Source: CAYNST01 sp964399955 (lineage in GTDB: Bacteria > Pseudomonadota > Gammaproteobacteria > Pseudomonadales > Cellvibrionaceae). From it: DNA of 10,688 nucleotides. Where the stretch lies: contig CAYNST010000115.1 in assembly GCA_964399955.1 (NCBI GenBank), positions 1-10,688 of the forward strand, written 5' to 3'. Position 1 is the first letter of the stretch. Each line of letters starts with the position of its first letter. The notes under the pieces are model-generated. The model did no database searches and was not told the DNA's origin. It worked only from the letters and a program-made list of their open reading frames with translations. Shown piece by piece: positions 1-7,378 of this stretch. Both the position numbers and the translations under genes were made by a program.

Positions 1-1
1 C

Positions 2-646
2 CTAACAGCGCGCGTCGCCCTTTACACGCACATCTTGCACACTGCCATTATCAGCCGGGAAGTTTTTGAGCATGGATTCCAGCATCTCGTCATAAATCAC
101 AGAAAAAACGCCGCATTGGCTCTGGGTAACACCTTTCACTTCGTAAACGCGCTCGCCCGAGGCGGGTTTGGATATCACCAGGCTGAGCCTGTGGGTATAC
201 AGGGCTTGCTCTGCAGCCCCCTCCAGAACAACCACACTCATGCTGGGGCCAAAGCCAAACCCGCGATGATGCGGGTAGATGCGCGTTTCGGCAAACCCGG
301 GCCGCAACCGGCTGTTACGCACACTGCCTTCGTCGACATCAAACGCAATATGCGCCTCGTAGTCGGGGCTGTCGTAACGCGTGTCAAAACGATTCACGGG
401 CGTATAACCCAAGTCTGCCAAGGCCGCCTCAAGACGAACGCGGTAATGGGCAAACTCCAGTGACTGGCCCACAGACTCGTTTGCGGCGCGAACCGCCACA
501 GTACCGGCTCCAAATTCTGCCGCCTCCGCCCGAAACGCGTTGACCTTGGTGCTGACCGTGGTGGCGCAGCCGGTCAGCAGCAAACCCAACAGGGCCAGCG
601 GTAAAAAACGCTTGGCCGCAAGTTTTAAACCTGGCATACCTATCAC
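2..646 (-). CDS. Small outer-membrane-type lipoprotein, DUF4136-like
   Basis: The product is about 214 aa and has a lipoprotein signal peptide: a basic segment (KLAAKR), a leucine-rich core and the lipobox LLTGC, with the cysteine 24 residues after the ATG at 637. The mature part resembles DUF4136-type periplasmic lipoproteins (an early stretch with conserved Tyr/Arg, then a beta-rich body); this is a soft family call. Start choice: an ATG lies at 637, but a GTG at 646 is in frame and sits 5 nt after GAGGGGG (652-658), so I prefer 646. The ribosome site overlaps the stop of the upstream STAS gene, which argues for translational coupling and one transcript with it. The stop is TAG at 4-2, so the gene is complete. 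Its function is unknown; context suggests an envelope protein co-expressed with the RssB/RssC switch. Confidence 0.8.
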   Translation of the reverse strand: MIGMPGLKLAAKRFLPLALLGLLLTGCATTVSTKVNAFRAEAAEFGAGTVAVRAANESVGQSLEFAHYRVRLEAALADLGYTPVNRFDTRYDSPDYEAHIAFDVDEGSVRNSRLRPGFAETRIYPHHRGFGFGPSMSVVVLEGAAEQALYTHRLSLVISKPASGERVYEVKGVTQSQCGVFSVIYDEMLESMLKNFPADNGSVQDVRVKGDARC

Positions 647-656
647 TAAAACCCCC

Positions 657-1145
657 TCAACAGCCCTTGTTCTCAAGTGTTTCCACCAACTCCCTGAATT
701 TGACCTTATTGCTTTGATTAAGCTCCATCAATATACGGTGGGCCTCAAGGATCTTCTCTTTTATTCGCGATTCGTCCTGCGTGTTTTCACTGAGCGGGTC
801 CATTGCCGTCGGCGCCAGCTCGCTGTTGGACACCAATTCAAAGATATCGTCAAAGCCCATGGACAACAGCAGGCGCAGAATGCCGGGGTCGCGGCTCACC
901 ACCACCGGTTTTTCCAGGCCGCGCTCGCCGGCGCCAATGGCTATTTTGGCCATCAAACCCAGGGTGGTGCTATCCACACCTTCCACTTCTCTCAGATCAA
1001 AAACCACCGAGGTGAAATCGTCCATGCTCAACATGGAGCCGATAAATTGATCAAAGGAAATGCAGAGGTTGAGGCGCACATCCCCAACCAGACGGATGAT
1101 GCTGACGCCCTGATGCTGTGCTACCAGAATTTGCCCGGAACTCAT
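657..1145 (-). CDS. rssC: STAS-domain anti-sigma factor antagonist (RssC-like)
   Basis: This 162-aa protein has an N-terminal STAS domain (about residues 5-110). The segment GVDSTTLGL places a conserved serine at position 59, the usual phospho-switch residue of SpoIIAA/RsbV-type antagonists. Residues 115-162 form a charged, probably helical tail beyond the usual ~110-aa STAS length. The gene starts at an ATG overlapping the stop of the RssB-like gene (ATGA, 1145-1142), so the two are translationally coupled. The expected role is that the unphosphorylated form binds an anti-sigma factor or another partner, and the upstream PP2C phosphatase removes the serine phosphate. The kinase that would phosphorylate Ser59 is not in this window. 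The symbol is by analogy with the Pseudomonas RssB/RssC pair; the STAS call is firm, the exact orthology less so. Confidence 0.85.
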   Translation of the reverse strand: MSSGQILVAQHQGVSIIRLVGDVRLNLCISFDQFIGSMLSMDDFTSVVFDLREVEGVDSTTLGLMAKIAIGAGERGLEKPVVVSRDPGILRLLLSMGFDDIFELVSNSELAPTAMDPLSENTQDESRIKEKILEAHRILMELNQSNKVKFRELVETLENKGC

Positions 1146-2350
1146 TTGATGTCACCCGAGGTTAAAGTCAAAACTGCAATATCGTCTGGCGCCTCGACCG
1201 CGTCTTCCAAGCGCAACCGGGCGGCAACCGTTTGCATGTGGCCCTTTGCCTGAGCCACAAGATCCAGAAGGTAAGCCTCTTTGGCAATCAGATCTTTTTC
1301 GGGCAGGATTTCCAGCACGCCGTCGGAAAACACCGTTAATGAAAAAGCCTCAGGTAAATCGGCTTGGAAGACCTCCCACTTGGCGTCCTTGAAGATGCCC
1401 AACGGCTTGCCTTTGCCTTGCAGATACCGTGTGCCCTCTGCAGTGCTCAGCACCGGCAGTGGCAGGTGACCGCCCAGTACGTAACGCATTTGCCGAGTGT
1501 GCAGATCCAGGATGCCGACAAAACAGGTGAGGTGGCAACCAAACTTGGAGCGTACAACTTCGTTGTTGATGACCTCCATCAAGCGTGCGGCATCTACTTC
1601 GAACTCGGCACCACAGCGAGCCACACTTTTCTCGCTGAACAGGCGCCGCACCAATTGCTTCAGCCAGACCGTGACAAAAGCGGATGAGGCACCGTGCCCG
1701 GAGACATCCGTAAGATAGAAGCAAAGGTAGCGGTTGCTGATGAGGCCATAGTCGACAAAGTCGCCGCTCAAATACAGCGAGGGCACAATCTTGTGGGCAA
1801 TGGTCACATTGCCGAAGGTGGCGGGGGTGGTGGGGAGCAGGTTCAGTTGAATCTGGCGGCCGGCGCGCTGATCGCGCTCCAACACGTGCACATACTCGCT
1901 CAGTTCCCGGTTGGCCGTTTCCAATTCGTGCCGGTAGCGCTTGTTTTCTCGTTGCAGGTCCAGCACTTCCAGGGCGCGCCTTATAGAATGGATCAGCACG
2001 CCAATGTCAACCAAGGGCTTCATCAGATAATCGGCCGCGCCCAGACGCAGCGCCTGCACTACATCGGACACCATACCCACACCCGAAATAACAATTACCG
2101 GAATGTCGGTATCAACTTTTTTTATGGCCTGCAGTACTGAAAGGCCGTTGCTTTCCGGCATGCGCAGGTCGGTCAATACCAGGTCCGGCCGGTGGGATTC
2201 AAACCAGGCCAGACCCGCCTGGCCGTCCGCCTCGGCATGTACCCGATAACCGCAGTCATCCAGGTAGGCCACTATGCTTTGTCGCACGAGCGAGTCGTCG
2301 TCAATTACCAGCAACTTCCTGCCCGGTTCAGTGCTCACCCGAAACGACAC
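1142..2350 (-). CDS. rssB: Response regulator with PP2C-type phosphatase domain (RssB-like)
   Basis: The 402-aa product has a receiver domain (about residues 11-130) with the acidic pocket DDD at 17-19, phospho-acceptor Asp61 in LTDLRMP, Ser89 and Lys111 (KP). A coiled linker follows (130-165), then a SpoIIE/RsbU-type PP2C domain (about 165-398). The PP2C metal ligands look intact: SGDF (Asp197), TDVSGHG (Asp215), FSDG (Asp343) and PDD (Asp389/390). It should therefore be an active phosphoserine phosphatase controlled by receiver phosphorylation, with the overlapping STAS protein as natural substrate. No histidine-kinase-like anti-sigma domain is attached, unlike HsbR/CrsR-type proteins. An in-frame TGA lies 18 nt before the GTG at 2350. 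A second GTG at 2338 has the better-placed purine run upstream, so the true start could be 4 codons later. Confidence 0.9.
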   Translation of the reverse strand: MSFRVSTEPGRKLLVIDDDSLVRQSIVAYLDDCGYRVHAEADGQAGLAWFESHRPDLVLTDLRMPESNGLSVLQAIKKVDTDIPVIVISGVGMVSDVVQALRLGAADYLMKPLVDIGVLIHSIRRALEVLDLQRENKRYRHELETANRELSEYVHVLERDQRAGRQIQLNLLPTTPATFGNVTIAHKIVPSLYLSGDFVDYGLISNRYLCFYLTDVSGHGASSAFVTVWLKQLVRRLFSEKSVARCGAEFEVDAARLMEVINNEVVRSKFGCHLTCFVGILDLHTRQMRYVLGGHLPLPVLSTAEGTRYLQGKGKPLGIFKDAKWEVFQADLPEAFSLTVFSDGVLEILPEKDLIAKEAYLLDLVAQAKGHMQTVAARLRLEDAVEAPDDIAVLTLTSGDIK

Positions 2351-2666
2351 CTTTCGCCAATGAAATCATATGAACGGCCAAACCGTCACCCTTTCATGGT
2401 TTGACTTGAATGTCAGCCGATACCCGGGCAAATTCCCGAAGCGCCTGCCGCTGGCGTAAGCTGGGGCGCGCGGCTCAACCGTGCAGAAAAAGCAACGGCG
2501 GGCTCCTTGGAAGCCACCACCTCGCGTGCCGCATATCAAGCTGATTGGAAAAACACACTACTCCTTTAATACGGGGGGTGCAAGCGGCAACCCGGCGACT
2601 CAGCCGGCCCGGAACCTTCAGTTGCTCGGCGTTCCCATTGGCGTGCCAAGGGCGGTATTTGAAAGG
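2351..2666. other. Intergenic spacer between mlaA and rssB
   Basis: This 316-bp stretch has no convincing gene; the plus-strand open frame crossing it is antisense to mlaA. On the minus strand it should contain the end of the mlaA transcript and probably a promoter for the rssB operon, but I find no clear -35/-10 pair. Two small inverted repeats are visible: CAAACC/GGTTTG (2379-2384 and 2398-2403) just upstream of rssB, and a 5-bp GC stem around 2595-2610 without a following U-run. Neither is strong enough to call as operator or terminator. Confidence 0.5.
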
Positions 2667-3398
2667 TCAAAAGTCTTCAAAGTCATCAAAGTCACCGCCA
2701 AAATCGTCCGTGATTTCACCGTCTTGCACCAGGTACTCGCGACGCTGCAGATAGGCCTCGCGTATGAAGACATAGCGATCGCCACTGATGAGTTCTTCTG
2801 CGTTCAGCAGATAGGCCCGATCATCAACAGCTTCTATGCCCTTGATGGCCAGTCGCTCAAGATCGCCGCCCATGTAGCGGACCGGGTCCAGCGTCCAGTC
2901 CACCGGCAGGCTGATGGTGTCCGTAGCCGTGGACGAACCCAATACCGGCAACACCAGATAGGGGCCAGGCCCCACACCCCAAACCGAAAGTGTCTGGCCA
3001 AAGCTTTCAGGCTCCGCGCGGTTGAGACCCGCAGCCTGGGCAACATCGACTAGGCCGAGCAGGCCAATGGTGGTGTTCAGCGTCAGCCGACTGGCGCTTA
3101 AACCCGCTCCCCGCCACTTGCCCTGCAGCAGATTGTTGAACGTGTTGGACACCTCCCCCAGATTTGAGAAAAAATTGTTTACGCTCGACTGCACCGGTCT
3201 GGGCAGTGAGCGCTGATAGGTTTGACTGACGGGTTTCAGCAGGTGCGCGTCCAGGGTGTCGTTGAAGCGGAACACAGCTCTGTTCATGCTCTCCCACGGG
3301 TCGTTTTGCCGGGCGGTCTCATTCGCCTGTACCGCAGTTGCACCGGTGACAAGCAGAGCGAATAGGGCGAGCCGCCATTTGGGCCAACATATGTGCAT
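2667..3398 (-). CDS. mlaA: MlaA/VacJ family outer-membrane lipid asymmetry protein
   Basis: The 243-aa protein carries the MlaA/VacJ signature: DPWESMNRAVFRFND near residue 33, a central stretch with SNLGEVSNTFNNLLQGK, TLNTTIGLLGLVDVA and FGQTLSVWGVGPGPYLVLP. MlaA sits in the outer membrane and passes mislocalised phospholipids to MlaC for return to the inner membrane. The N-terminus is a signal peptide (KWRLALFALLVTGATAVQA), but the usual lipobox cysteine is absent: the position after LVTG is Ala (GCA). Cleavage by signal peptidase I after AVQA is the natural reading. The C-terminus is a short, very acidic tail rich in Asp and Phe. The start ATG at 3398 follows GGAAGA at good spacing. It is transcribed divergently from dusA, and no other mla genes are in the window. 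Confidence 0.92.
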   Translation of the reverse strand: MHICWPKWRLALFALLVTGATAVQANETARQNDPWESMNRAVFRFNDTLDAHLLKPVSQTYQRSLPRPVQSSVNNFFSNLGEVSNTFNNLLQGKWRGAGLSASRLTLNTTIGLLGLVDVAQAAGLNRAEPESFGQTLSVWGVGPGPYLVLPVLGSSTATDTISLPVDWTLDPVRYMGGDLERLAIKGIEAVDDRAYLLNAEELISGDRYVFIREAYLQRREYLVQDGEITDDFGGDFDDFEDF

Positions 3399-3603
3399 AA
3401 TATCTTCCAGGTTCAGTGCCGGATCGGCTGTGAGATCATTGTATAAGAGCTGACGAGACTAAAAAAGCTTGCCGATAGCTCCACCGCAACCCGCTGCCGT
3501 ACACACTTCTTGCATTTCGGCCAAAAACCCAGAGCTTTTGCGGGTAAAATGCAGCGCAGCAAAAAAAGGGCTGCAAGCTCAACACTATTTTTGGACAGTC
3601 ACT
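3399..3603. promoter_or_regulatory. Divergent promoter region mlaA / dusA
   Basis: These 205 bp separate the divergent mlaA and dusA genes, so promoters for both must lie here or inside the genes. On the minus strand TATACAAT (complement of 3438-3445) is a fair -10 about 40 nt before the mlaA start, with only a poor T-rich -35. On the plus strand GGGTAAAAT (3543-3551) is a possible -10 for dusA, again without a clear -35. The dusA frame stays open upstream to an ATG at 3469, but that extension does not look like DusA and I treat it as leader. Confidence 0.35.
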
Positions 3604-4590
3604 ATGCAAGAACAGCAATGGCGTTTCTGTTTGGCGCCAATGATGGATTGGACCGATCGCCACTGCCGCTACTTCTGGCGACTGCTCAGCAGCAACGCCC
3701 GCCTGTACACCGAGATGGTCACCACGGGTGCCCTGCTGCATGGCGACCGGCAACGATTTCTGCGTTATCATCCGGCTGAGCATCCGCTGGCGCTGCAATT
3801 GGGCGGCAGCAATCCGCAGGATCTGGCGCAGTGCGCAAAATTGGCTGAAGACAGCGGGTTTGACGAAGTCAACCTTAATTGCGGCTGCCCCAGTGACCGG
3901 GTGCAAAATGGCAAAATTGGCGCCTGTCTGATGGCGGAGCCAGACAGGGTTGCGGAATGTGTCGCGGCCATGCAGCAACAGGTGCGCATCCCGGTGACGG
4001 TGAAACATCGCCTGGGTATAGACGATCTGGACAGTGACGAGCACCTGCATAACTTTGTTGGCAAGGTGGCGGAGGCCGGCTGCAAGGTGTTTATTGTGCA
4101 CGCGCGCAAGGCCTGGCTTAGCGGTTTAAGCCCCAAGGAGAACAGGGATGTTCCGCCGCTGCAATACGATCGGGTAGTGGCCCTGAAGCGGGCCTACCCG
4201 CAGCTGCGCATAGTGCTCAATGGCGGGCTCAAGTCGCTGCAGGACTGCCAGACGTACCTTTCTGAATTGGACGGCGTTATGATGGGGCGCGAGGCTTATC
4301 AAAACCCCTACCTTTTGGCAGACGTTGATCAGATGCTGTTTGGGCGCAACCAGCCGGGGCCATCCAGGCAACAGGTGGCCGCCGAATTCGCCGAATATGC
4401 TCAAGCTCAACTGGATCAGGGCGCGCGGCTGAATCATTTGACGCGCCACATACTGGGCTTGTTTGCCGGGGTGCCGGGGGGGCGCCAGTTTCGTCGCCAC
4501 CTGAGCGAAACGGCTCATAAACCTGCAGCCACGCTGGAGGAGCTTGACCGCGCCCTGAGCCTGGTGGCCGCGCAGCGGAACTCGGAATAA
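3604..4590 (+). CDS. dusA: tRNA-dihydrouridine(20/20a) synthase DusA
   Basis: The 328-aa protein is a flavoenzyme that reduces uridine to dihydrouridine in the tRNA D-loop, using FMN and NADPH. DusA-specific signatures run through it: APMMDWTDRHCRYF at 11-24, YTEMVTTGA at 35-43, QLGGS at 65-69, NLNCGCPSDRVQNG at 90-103 with catalytic Cys95, VTVKHR at 131-136 (FMN-contacting Lys134), and FIVHARKAWLSGLSPKENR at 163 onward, which marks DusA rather than DusB or DusC. NGGL and GVMMGREAYQNP complete the barrel. The length matches the family. An open frame reaches back to 3469, but the Dus homology starts at the ATG at 3604, which has a weak GGA 8 nt upstream. tal follows 37 nt later on the same strand, so co-transcription is likely. 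Confidence 0.94.
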   Translation: MQEQQWRFCLAPMMDWTDRHCRYFWRLLSSNARLYTEMVTTGALLHGDRQRFLRYHPAEHPLALQLGGSNPQDLAQCAKLAEDSGFDEVNLNCGCPSDRVQNGKIGACLMAEPDRVAECVAAMQQQVRIPVTVKHRLGIDDLDSDEHLHNFVGKVAEAGCKVFIVHARKAWLSGLSPKENRDVPPLQYDRVVALKRAYPQLRIVLNGGLKSLQDCQTYLSELDGVMMGREAYQNPYLLADVDQMLFGRNQPGPSRQQVAAEFAEYAQAQLDQGARLNHLTRHILGLFAGVPGGRQFRRHLSETAHKPAATLEELDRALSLVAAQRNSE

Positions 4591-4627
4591 CAAAGTCGTT
4601 CAAACCAATTTCAACAAGGGGCACACC

Positions 4628-5560
4628 ATGAGCAACAAACTGGAACAACTGAAGTCCATGACCGATGTAGTGGCCGATACCGGCGACATCGAGGCAATCA
4701 AGCTGTACAAGCCGCTGGATGCCACTACCAACCCTTCTCTGCTGTACAAGGCGGCGCAGCTGGAGCAGTACGCACCCCTGGCAGAAAAAGCCGTCAAGGG
4801 CTCTAGCTCTATTGCTGCCGCCAGTGACAAGTTTGCGGTTGCCATCGGTTGTGAGATTTTAAAGATTGTCGACGGCCTGGTCTCTACCGAGGTGGACGCG
4901 CGGCTGTCCTTTGACACCCAGGCCTGCATTGACAAGGCACATCATCTGATTGACCTTTACGAAGCTGCGGGCGTGGGCAAAGAGCGGGTTCTGATCAAAA
5001 TTGCCTCTACCTGGGAAGGCATCCGCGCAGCAGAACAATTGGAAAAAGAAGGCATTCACTGCAACCTGACGCTGCTGTTCAATTTCAACCAGGCCGCAGC
5101 CTGTGCCGATGCCGGCGTATTTTTGATCTCGCCATTTGTGGGCCGCATCCTCGACTGGTACAAGGCCAACACCGATAAAAAGGATTACGCGCCGCACGAA
5201 GACCCGGGCGTTGTGTCCGTCACCAAAATTTACCAGTACTTCAAGCAGCACGATTACAAAACCGTGGTCATGGGTGCGAGCTTCCGCAATAAAGGCGAAA
5301 TTGAAGCCCTGGCAGGTTGCGACCGCTTGACCATTAGCCCCCAGCTTCTGGGTGAGCTGCAGGAAGACCAGGGCAAGCTGGTGCGGGCGCTCTCCCCGGA
5401 AAAGACCGGCGATGCCATAGAAAAACTGCGGGAGACAGAGTCTCAATTCCGCTTCAGCCTGAGCGAAGATGCCATGGCCAACGAAAAACTGGCGCACGGC
5501 ATCAGAGGGTTTGCGGCGGATCAGGTCAACCTGGAAAAGCTGCTCTCCAAATATGCTTGA
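4628..5560 (+). CDS. tal: Transaldolase (TalB type)
   Basis: The 310-aa enzyme moves a dihydroxyacetone unit between sugar phosphates (sedoheptulose-7-P + glyceraldehyde-3-P to erythrose-4-P + fructose-6-P) in the non-oxidative pentose phosphate pathway, in the cytosol. It follows E. coli TalB closely: VVADTGD with Asp17, DATTNPSL with Asn35, STEVDARLS with Glu88, VLIKIASTWEG with Schiff-base Lys124 (TalB Lys132), CNLTLLF, FLISPFVGRILDWYK and VVMGASFRN. It is a few residues shorter than E. coli TalB, mainly in the loop after residue 55. The ATG follows AAGGGG with a 6-nt spacer. The 3' end overlaps the TerB-like gene. Confidence 0.96.
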   Translation: MSNKLEQLKSMTDVVADTGDIEAIKLYKPLDATTNPSLLYKAAQLEQYAPLAEKAVKGSSSIAAASDKFAVAIGCEILKIVDGLVSTEVDARLSFDTQACIDKAHHLIDLYEAAGVGKERVLIKIASTWEGIRAAEQLEKEGIHCNLTLLFNFNQAAACADAGVFLISPFVGRILDWYKANTDKKDYAPHEDPGVVSVTKIYQYFKQHDYKTVVMGASFRNKGEIEALAGCDRLTISPQLLGELQEDQGKLVRALSPEKTGDAIEKLRETESQFRFSLSEDAMANEKLAHGIRGFAADQVNLEKLLSKYA

Positions 5561-6002
5561 TCGCATTCGCGCGTTGTTGCAGCCCGGCCAGGCGCAAACC
5601 CCGCACGAGCCGTTCAGCGAGGCAGACCGCCGCCTCGCCTGCGCGGCTCTACTCATAGAAGTGGCGGTGATCGACAACGAATTTGACGGTGACGAACTGG
5701 CTGCAATGAAGCAGGTTCTGGCAGAGCAGTTTGCTGTCCCCACCGAAGACCTTGACGGCCTGGTGGCCATGGCTCAAAACGAGTCCAGCGACTCGGTGTC
5801 CATGCACCAGTTCACCCAGGCCATCAACAATCACTGCTCCCCGGAAGAAAAATTCGAGCTGGTTACCGGCATGTGGCGCGTCGCCTTTGCCGATGGTGAC
5901 CTGGACAAATACGAAGAGTACATCATCCGCAAGGTCTCCGACCTTATCTACCTACCCCACGGCGACTTCATTCGCGCCAAACAGGCGGCGCGCTCCAGCT
6001 GA
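5553..6002 (+). CDS. TerB-family (tellurite-resistance-like) protein
   Basis: The 149-aa acidic, helical protein has the two TerB repeats with metal-like acidic loops: VIDNEFDGDE at 39-48 and AFADGDLDKYEEYIIRKVSDL at 111-131. Such small TerB-domain proteins are common in gammaproteobacteria; most are unlinked to tellurite and have no assigned activity. The start ATG at 5553 overlaps the last 8 nt of tal (ATGCTTGA) in another frame, so translation is probably coupled to tal. The open frame extends upstream inside tal, but that part is not TerB-like. The position behind tal suggests shared transcription, not necessarily shared function. Confidence 0.85.
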   Translation: MLDRIRALLQPGQAQTPHEPFSEADRRLACAALLIEVAVIDNEFDGDELAAMKQVLAEQFAVPTEDLDGLVAMAQNESSDSVSMHQFTQAINNHCSPEEKFELVTGMWRVAFADGDLDKYEEYIIRKVSDLIYLPHGDFIRAKQAARSS

Positions 6003-6033
6003 AGCGACGCCGGCTGCAACGTCTGCTCAAGCT

Positions 6034-6058
6034 GAACCGGGCTGCGGCTTACCGGTTC
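6034..6058. terminator. Hairpin between convergent operons, possible terminator
   Basis: GAACCGG (6034-6040) and CCGGTTC (6052-6058) form a perfect 7-bp stem with an 11-nt loop, 31 nt after the TerB-like stop. It lies in the 224-bp spacer (6003-6226) between convergent operons. It is followed only by TTGCC, so it lacks the U-run of a classical intrinsic terminator. The rest of the spacer shows no gene; the minus-strand frames after the glpD-like stop do not look like a lost GlpD C-terminal domain. Confidence 0.35.
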
Positions 6059-6226
6059 TTGCCACTCGCACAATACAACCCGGCACTTCCCGTGAGCGTT
6101 CAGACTGCGTGCGAAAGGGTGCAGCGCAGGACGAAACATCTGAGTTTGCGCGCGCATTGTTATACCGCATCACGGCGCCGCCGACCACTCGCCGACCCGC
6201 TGGGCCCAGTGTCAAACCACGCACAC

Positions 6227-7378
6227 TCAGGGTTCAAGCGTTAATGTGGTCGTATCAATGCGGCCGCTGCCGGCCGTACCCAGGAAGCGTTCCAGCCGCG
6301 CCACAACCTTGGCGGCCGTGGCGCGATAAGATGTGAGCTTGCCGCCACAGATGGCCAGGTAGACACCCTCGCCCAGGCGCTGCTCGGCGAATACTGTTTC
6401 GCGGGAGCGGCGGTTGGCGTCTTTGGCCGTTTTGGGCAGAACCCGGATACCGGCAAAAGTCTGCACAATGTTTGCCCGGCTGCACGCTTGATCAGAGAAA
6501 TAATGATTGAAAACCTGCAGCAGGTAGTCCACCTCGGCGTGGCTCACCTCTGCCACCGGGCTTGGCAACACTCGCTCTGTGGTGCCCACCAGAGTTTTGC
6601 CCCGCCAAGGCAGCACAAACACCGCTCGCCCGTCCGCAGGCGCCTCCAGGTAAAAGCAACCCGAGAAGGCCGGCACATCCAGTAACACATGTATGCCCTG
6701 CACCCAGTCAAACTTCATTAGCGGTGCGCCCTCTACCCGAGCGGCCAGTTGATTGGCAGAGGCGCCAGCCGCATTGACGAAAGCGCGAGCGGTCACGGGT
6801 TCTCCCTGGCTCAGGTGCACCTGCAGACTGCTGCCGCCGCGCACCTCTGTCACTGACGTCTGCAGCCGGACTTCGGCACCCAATGACATTGCCGAACGCA
6901 GCACCGCCTGAGTCAGCGCGCGGTCATCCGTCTGCCCATCAAAATAGGCAAATACAGCGACCAGGTCTTGCTGCCTGACCGGCAATTGCGACCAGTCGCG
7001 TTTGGGCACTTTGAAGCTGGATTGTCCCTGTTTGCCGCTGAGCAGGTCGTAGAGTGTTAATCCCAAACCGATTTTCCAGGCGGCCCGGGTTGAGTGGCGA
7101 TATACCGGCAGATAAAACAGGCTCAAACGCACCAGCTCGGGCGCGTTGCGCAACAGCAACTGACGCTCGCGCAGGCATTCTCGCACCAGCGCTATCTGGC
7201 CGGTCTCCAGATAGCGCAACCCCCCGTGGATCAACTTGGAGCTGTTGCTGGATGTCTCCAGCCCGGCTTCGGCGTGTTTTTCCACAACCAATACCCGCCA
7301 GCCGCAAGCGGCACCAGCCTGCGCCACACCTGCACCTTGAATTCCAGCCCCGGCAATGATCAGGTCGTAATCGGCCAT
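6227..7378 (-). CDS. GlpD-like FAD-dependent glycerol-3-phosphate dehydrogenase, short form
   Basis: The 383-aa DAO-fold flavoprotein begins with a Rossmann motif GAGIQGAG at 10-17 and an acidic residue ending the second strand (VVEK, 31-34). The GlpD hallmark TSSNSSKLIHGGLRYLE lies at 42-58. WVQGIHV, LPWRGKTLVGTTE, FAGIRVLP and ICGGKLTSYR also match GlpD. The expected reaction is sn-glycerol-3-phosphate to dihydroxyacetone phosphate with electrons to quinone, at the inner face of the cytoplasmic membrane. E. coli GlpD is about 500 aa; this protein ends soon after GGKLTSYR, so the usual helical C-terminal domain (about 120 aa) is missing. The start ATG at 7378 overlaps the stop of the phosphodiesterase gene as TGATG, with GGAG 8 nt upstream; an in-frame TTG at 7381 is less likely. 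A related FAD oxidoreductase with another substrate cannot be excluded. Confidence 0.88.
   Translation of the reverse strand: MADYDLIIAGAGIQGAGVAQAGAACGWRVLVVEKHAEAGLETSSNSSKLIHGGLRYLETGQIALVRECLRERQLLLRNAPELVRLSLFYLPVYRHSTRAAWKIGLGLTLYDLLSGKQGQSSFKVPKRDWSQLPVRQQDLVAVFAYFDGQTDDRALTQAVLRSAMSLGAEVRLQTSVTEVRGGSSLQVHLSQGEPVTARAFVNAAGASANQLAARVEGAPLMKFDWVQGIHVLLDVPAFSGCFYLEAPADGRAVFVLPWRGKTLVGTTERVLPSPVAEVSHAEVDYLLQVFNHYFSDQACSRANIVQTFAGIRVLPKTAKDANRRSRETVFAEQRLGEGVYLAICGGKLTSYRATAAKVVARLERFLGTAGSGRIDTTTLTLEP

Noticed and set aside
540..1253. 237-codon open frame on the plus strand (and a similar one at 2481-3053)
   Set aside because: Both lie antisense to well-supported genes (STAS/lipoprotein and mlaA) and have low-complexity His/Gln/Arg-rich translations typical of shadow frames.
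3469..3603. 45-residue N-terminal extension of DusA
   Set aside because: Dus homology begins right at the ATG at 3604; the extension has no Dus-like sequence and overlaps the expected promoter and leader.
4859..5770. 303-codon open frame on the minus strand
   Set aside because: It is antisense to tal and the TerB-like gene, both of which have clear family motifs.
6003..6226. Remnant of a GlpD C-terminal domain downstream of the short glpD-like gene
   Set aside because: None of the minus-strand frames resembles that domain, so a recent frameshift is not supported.
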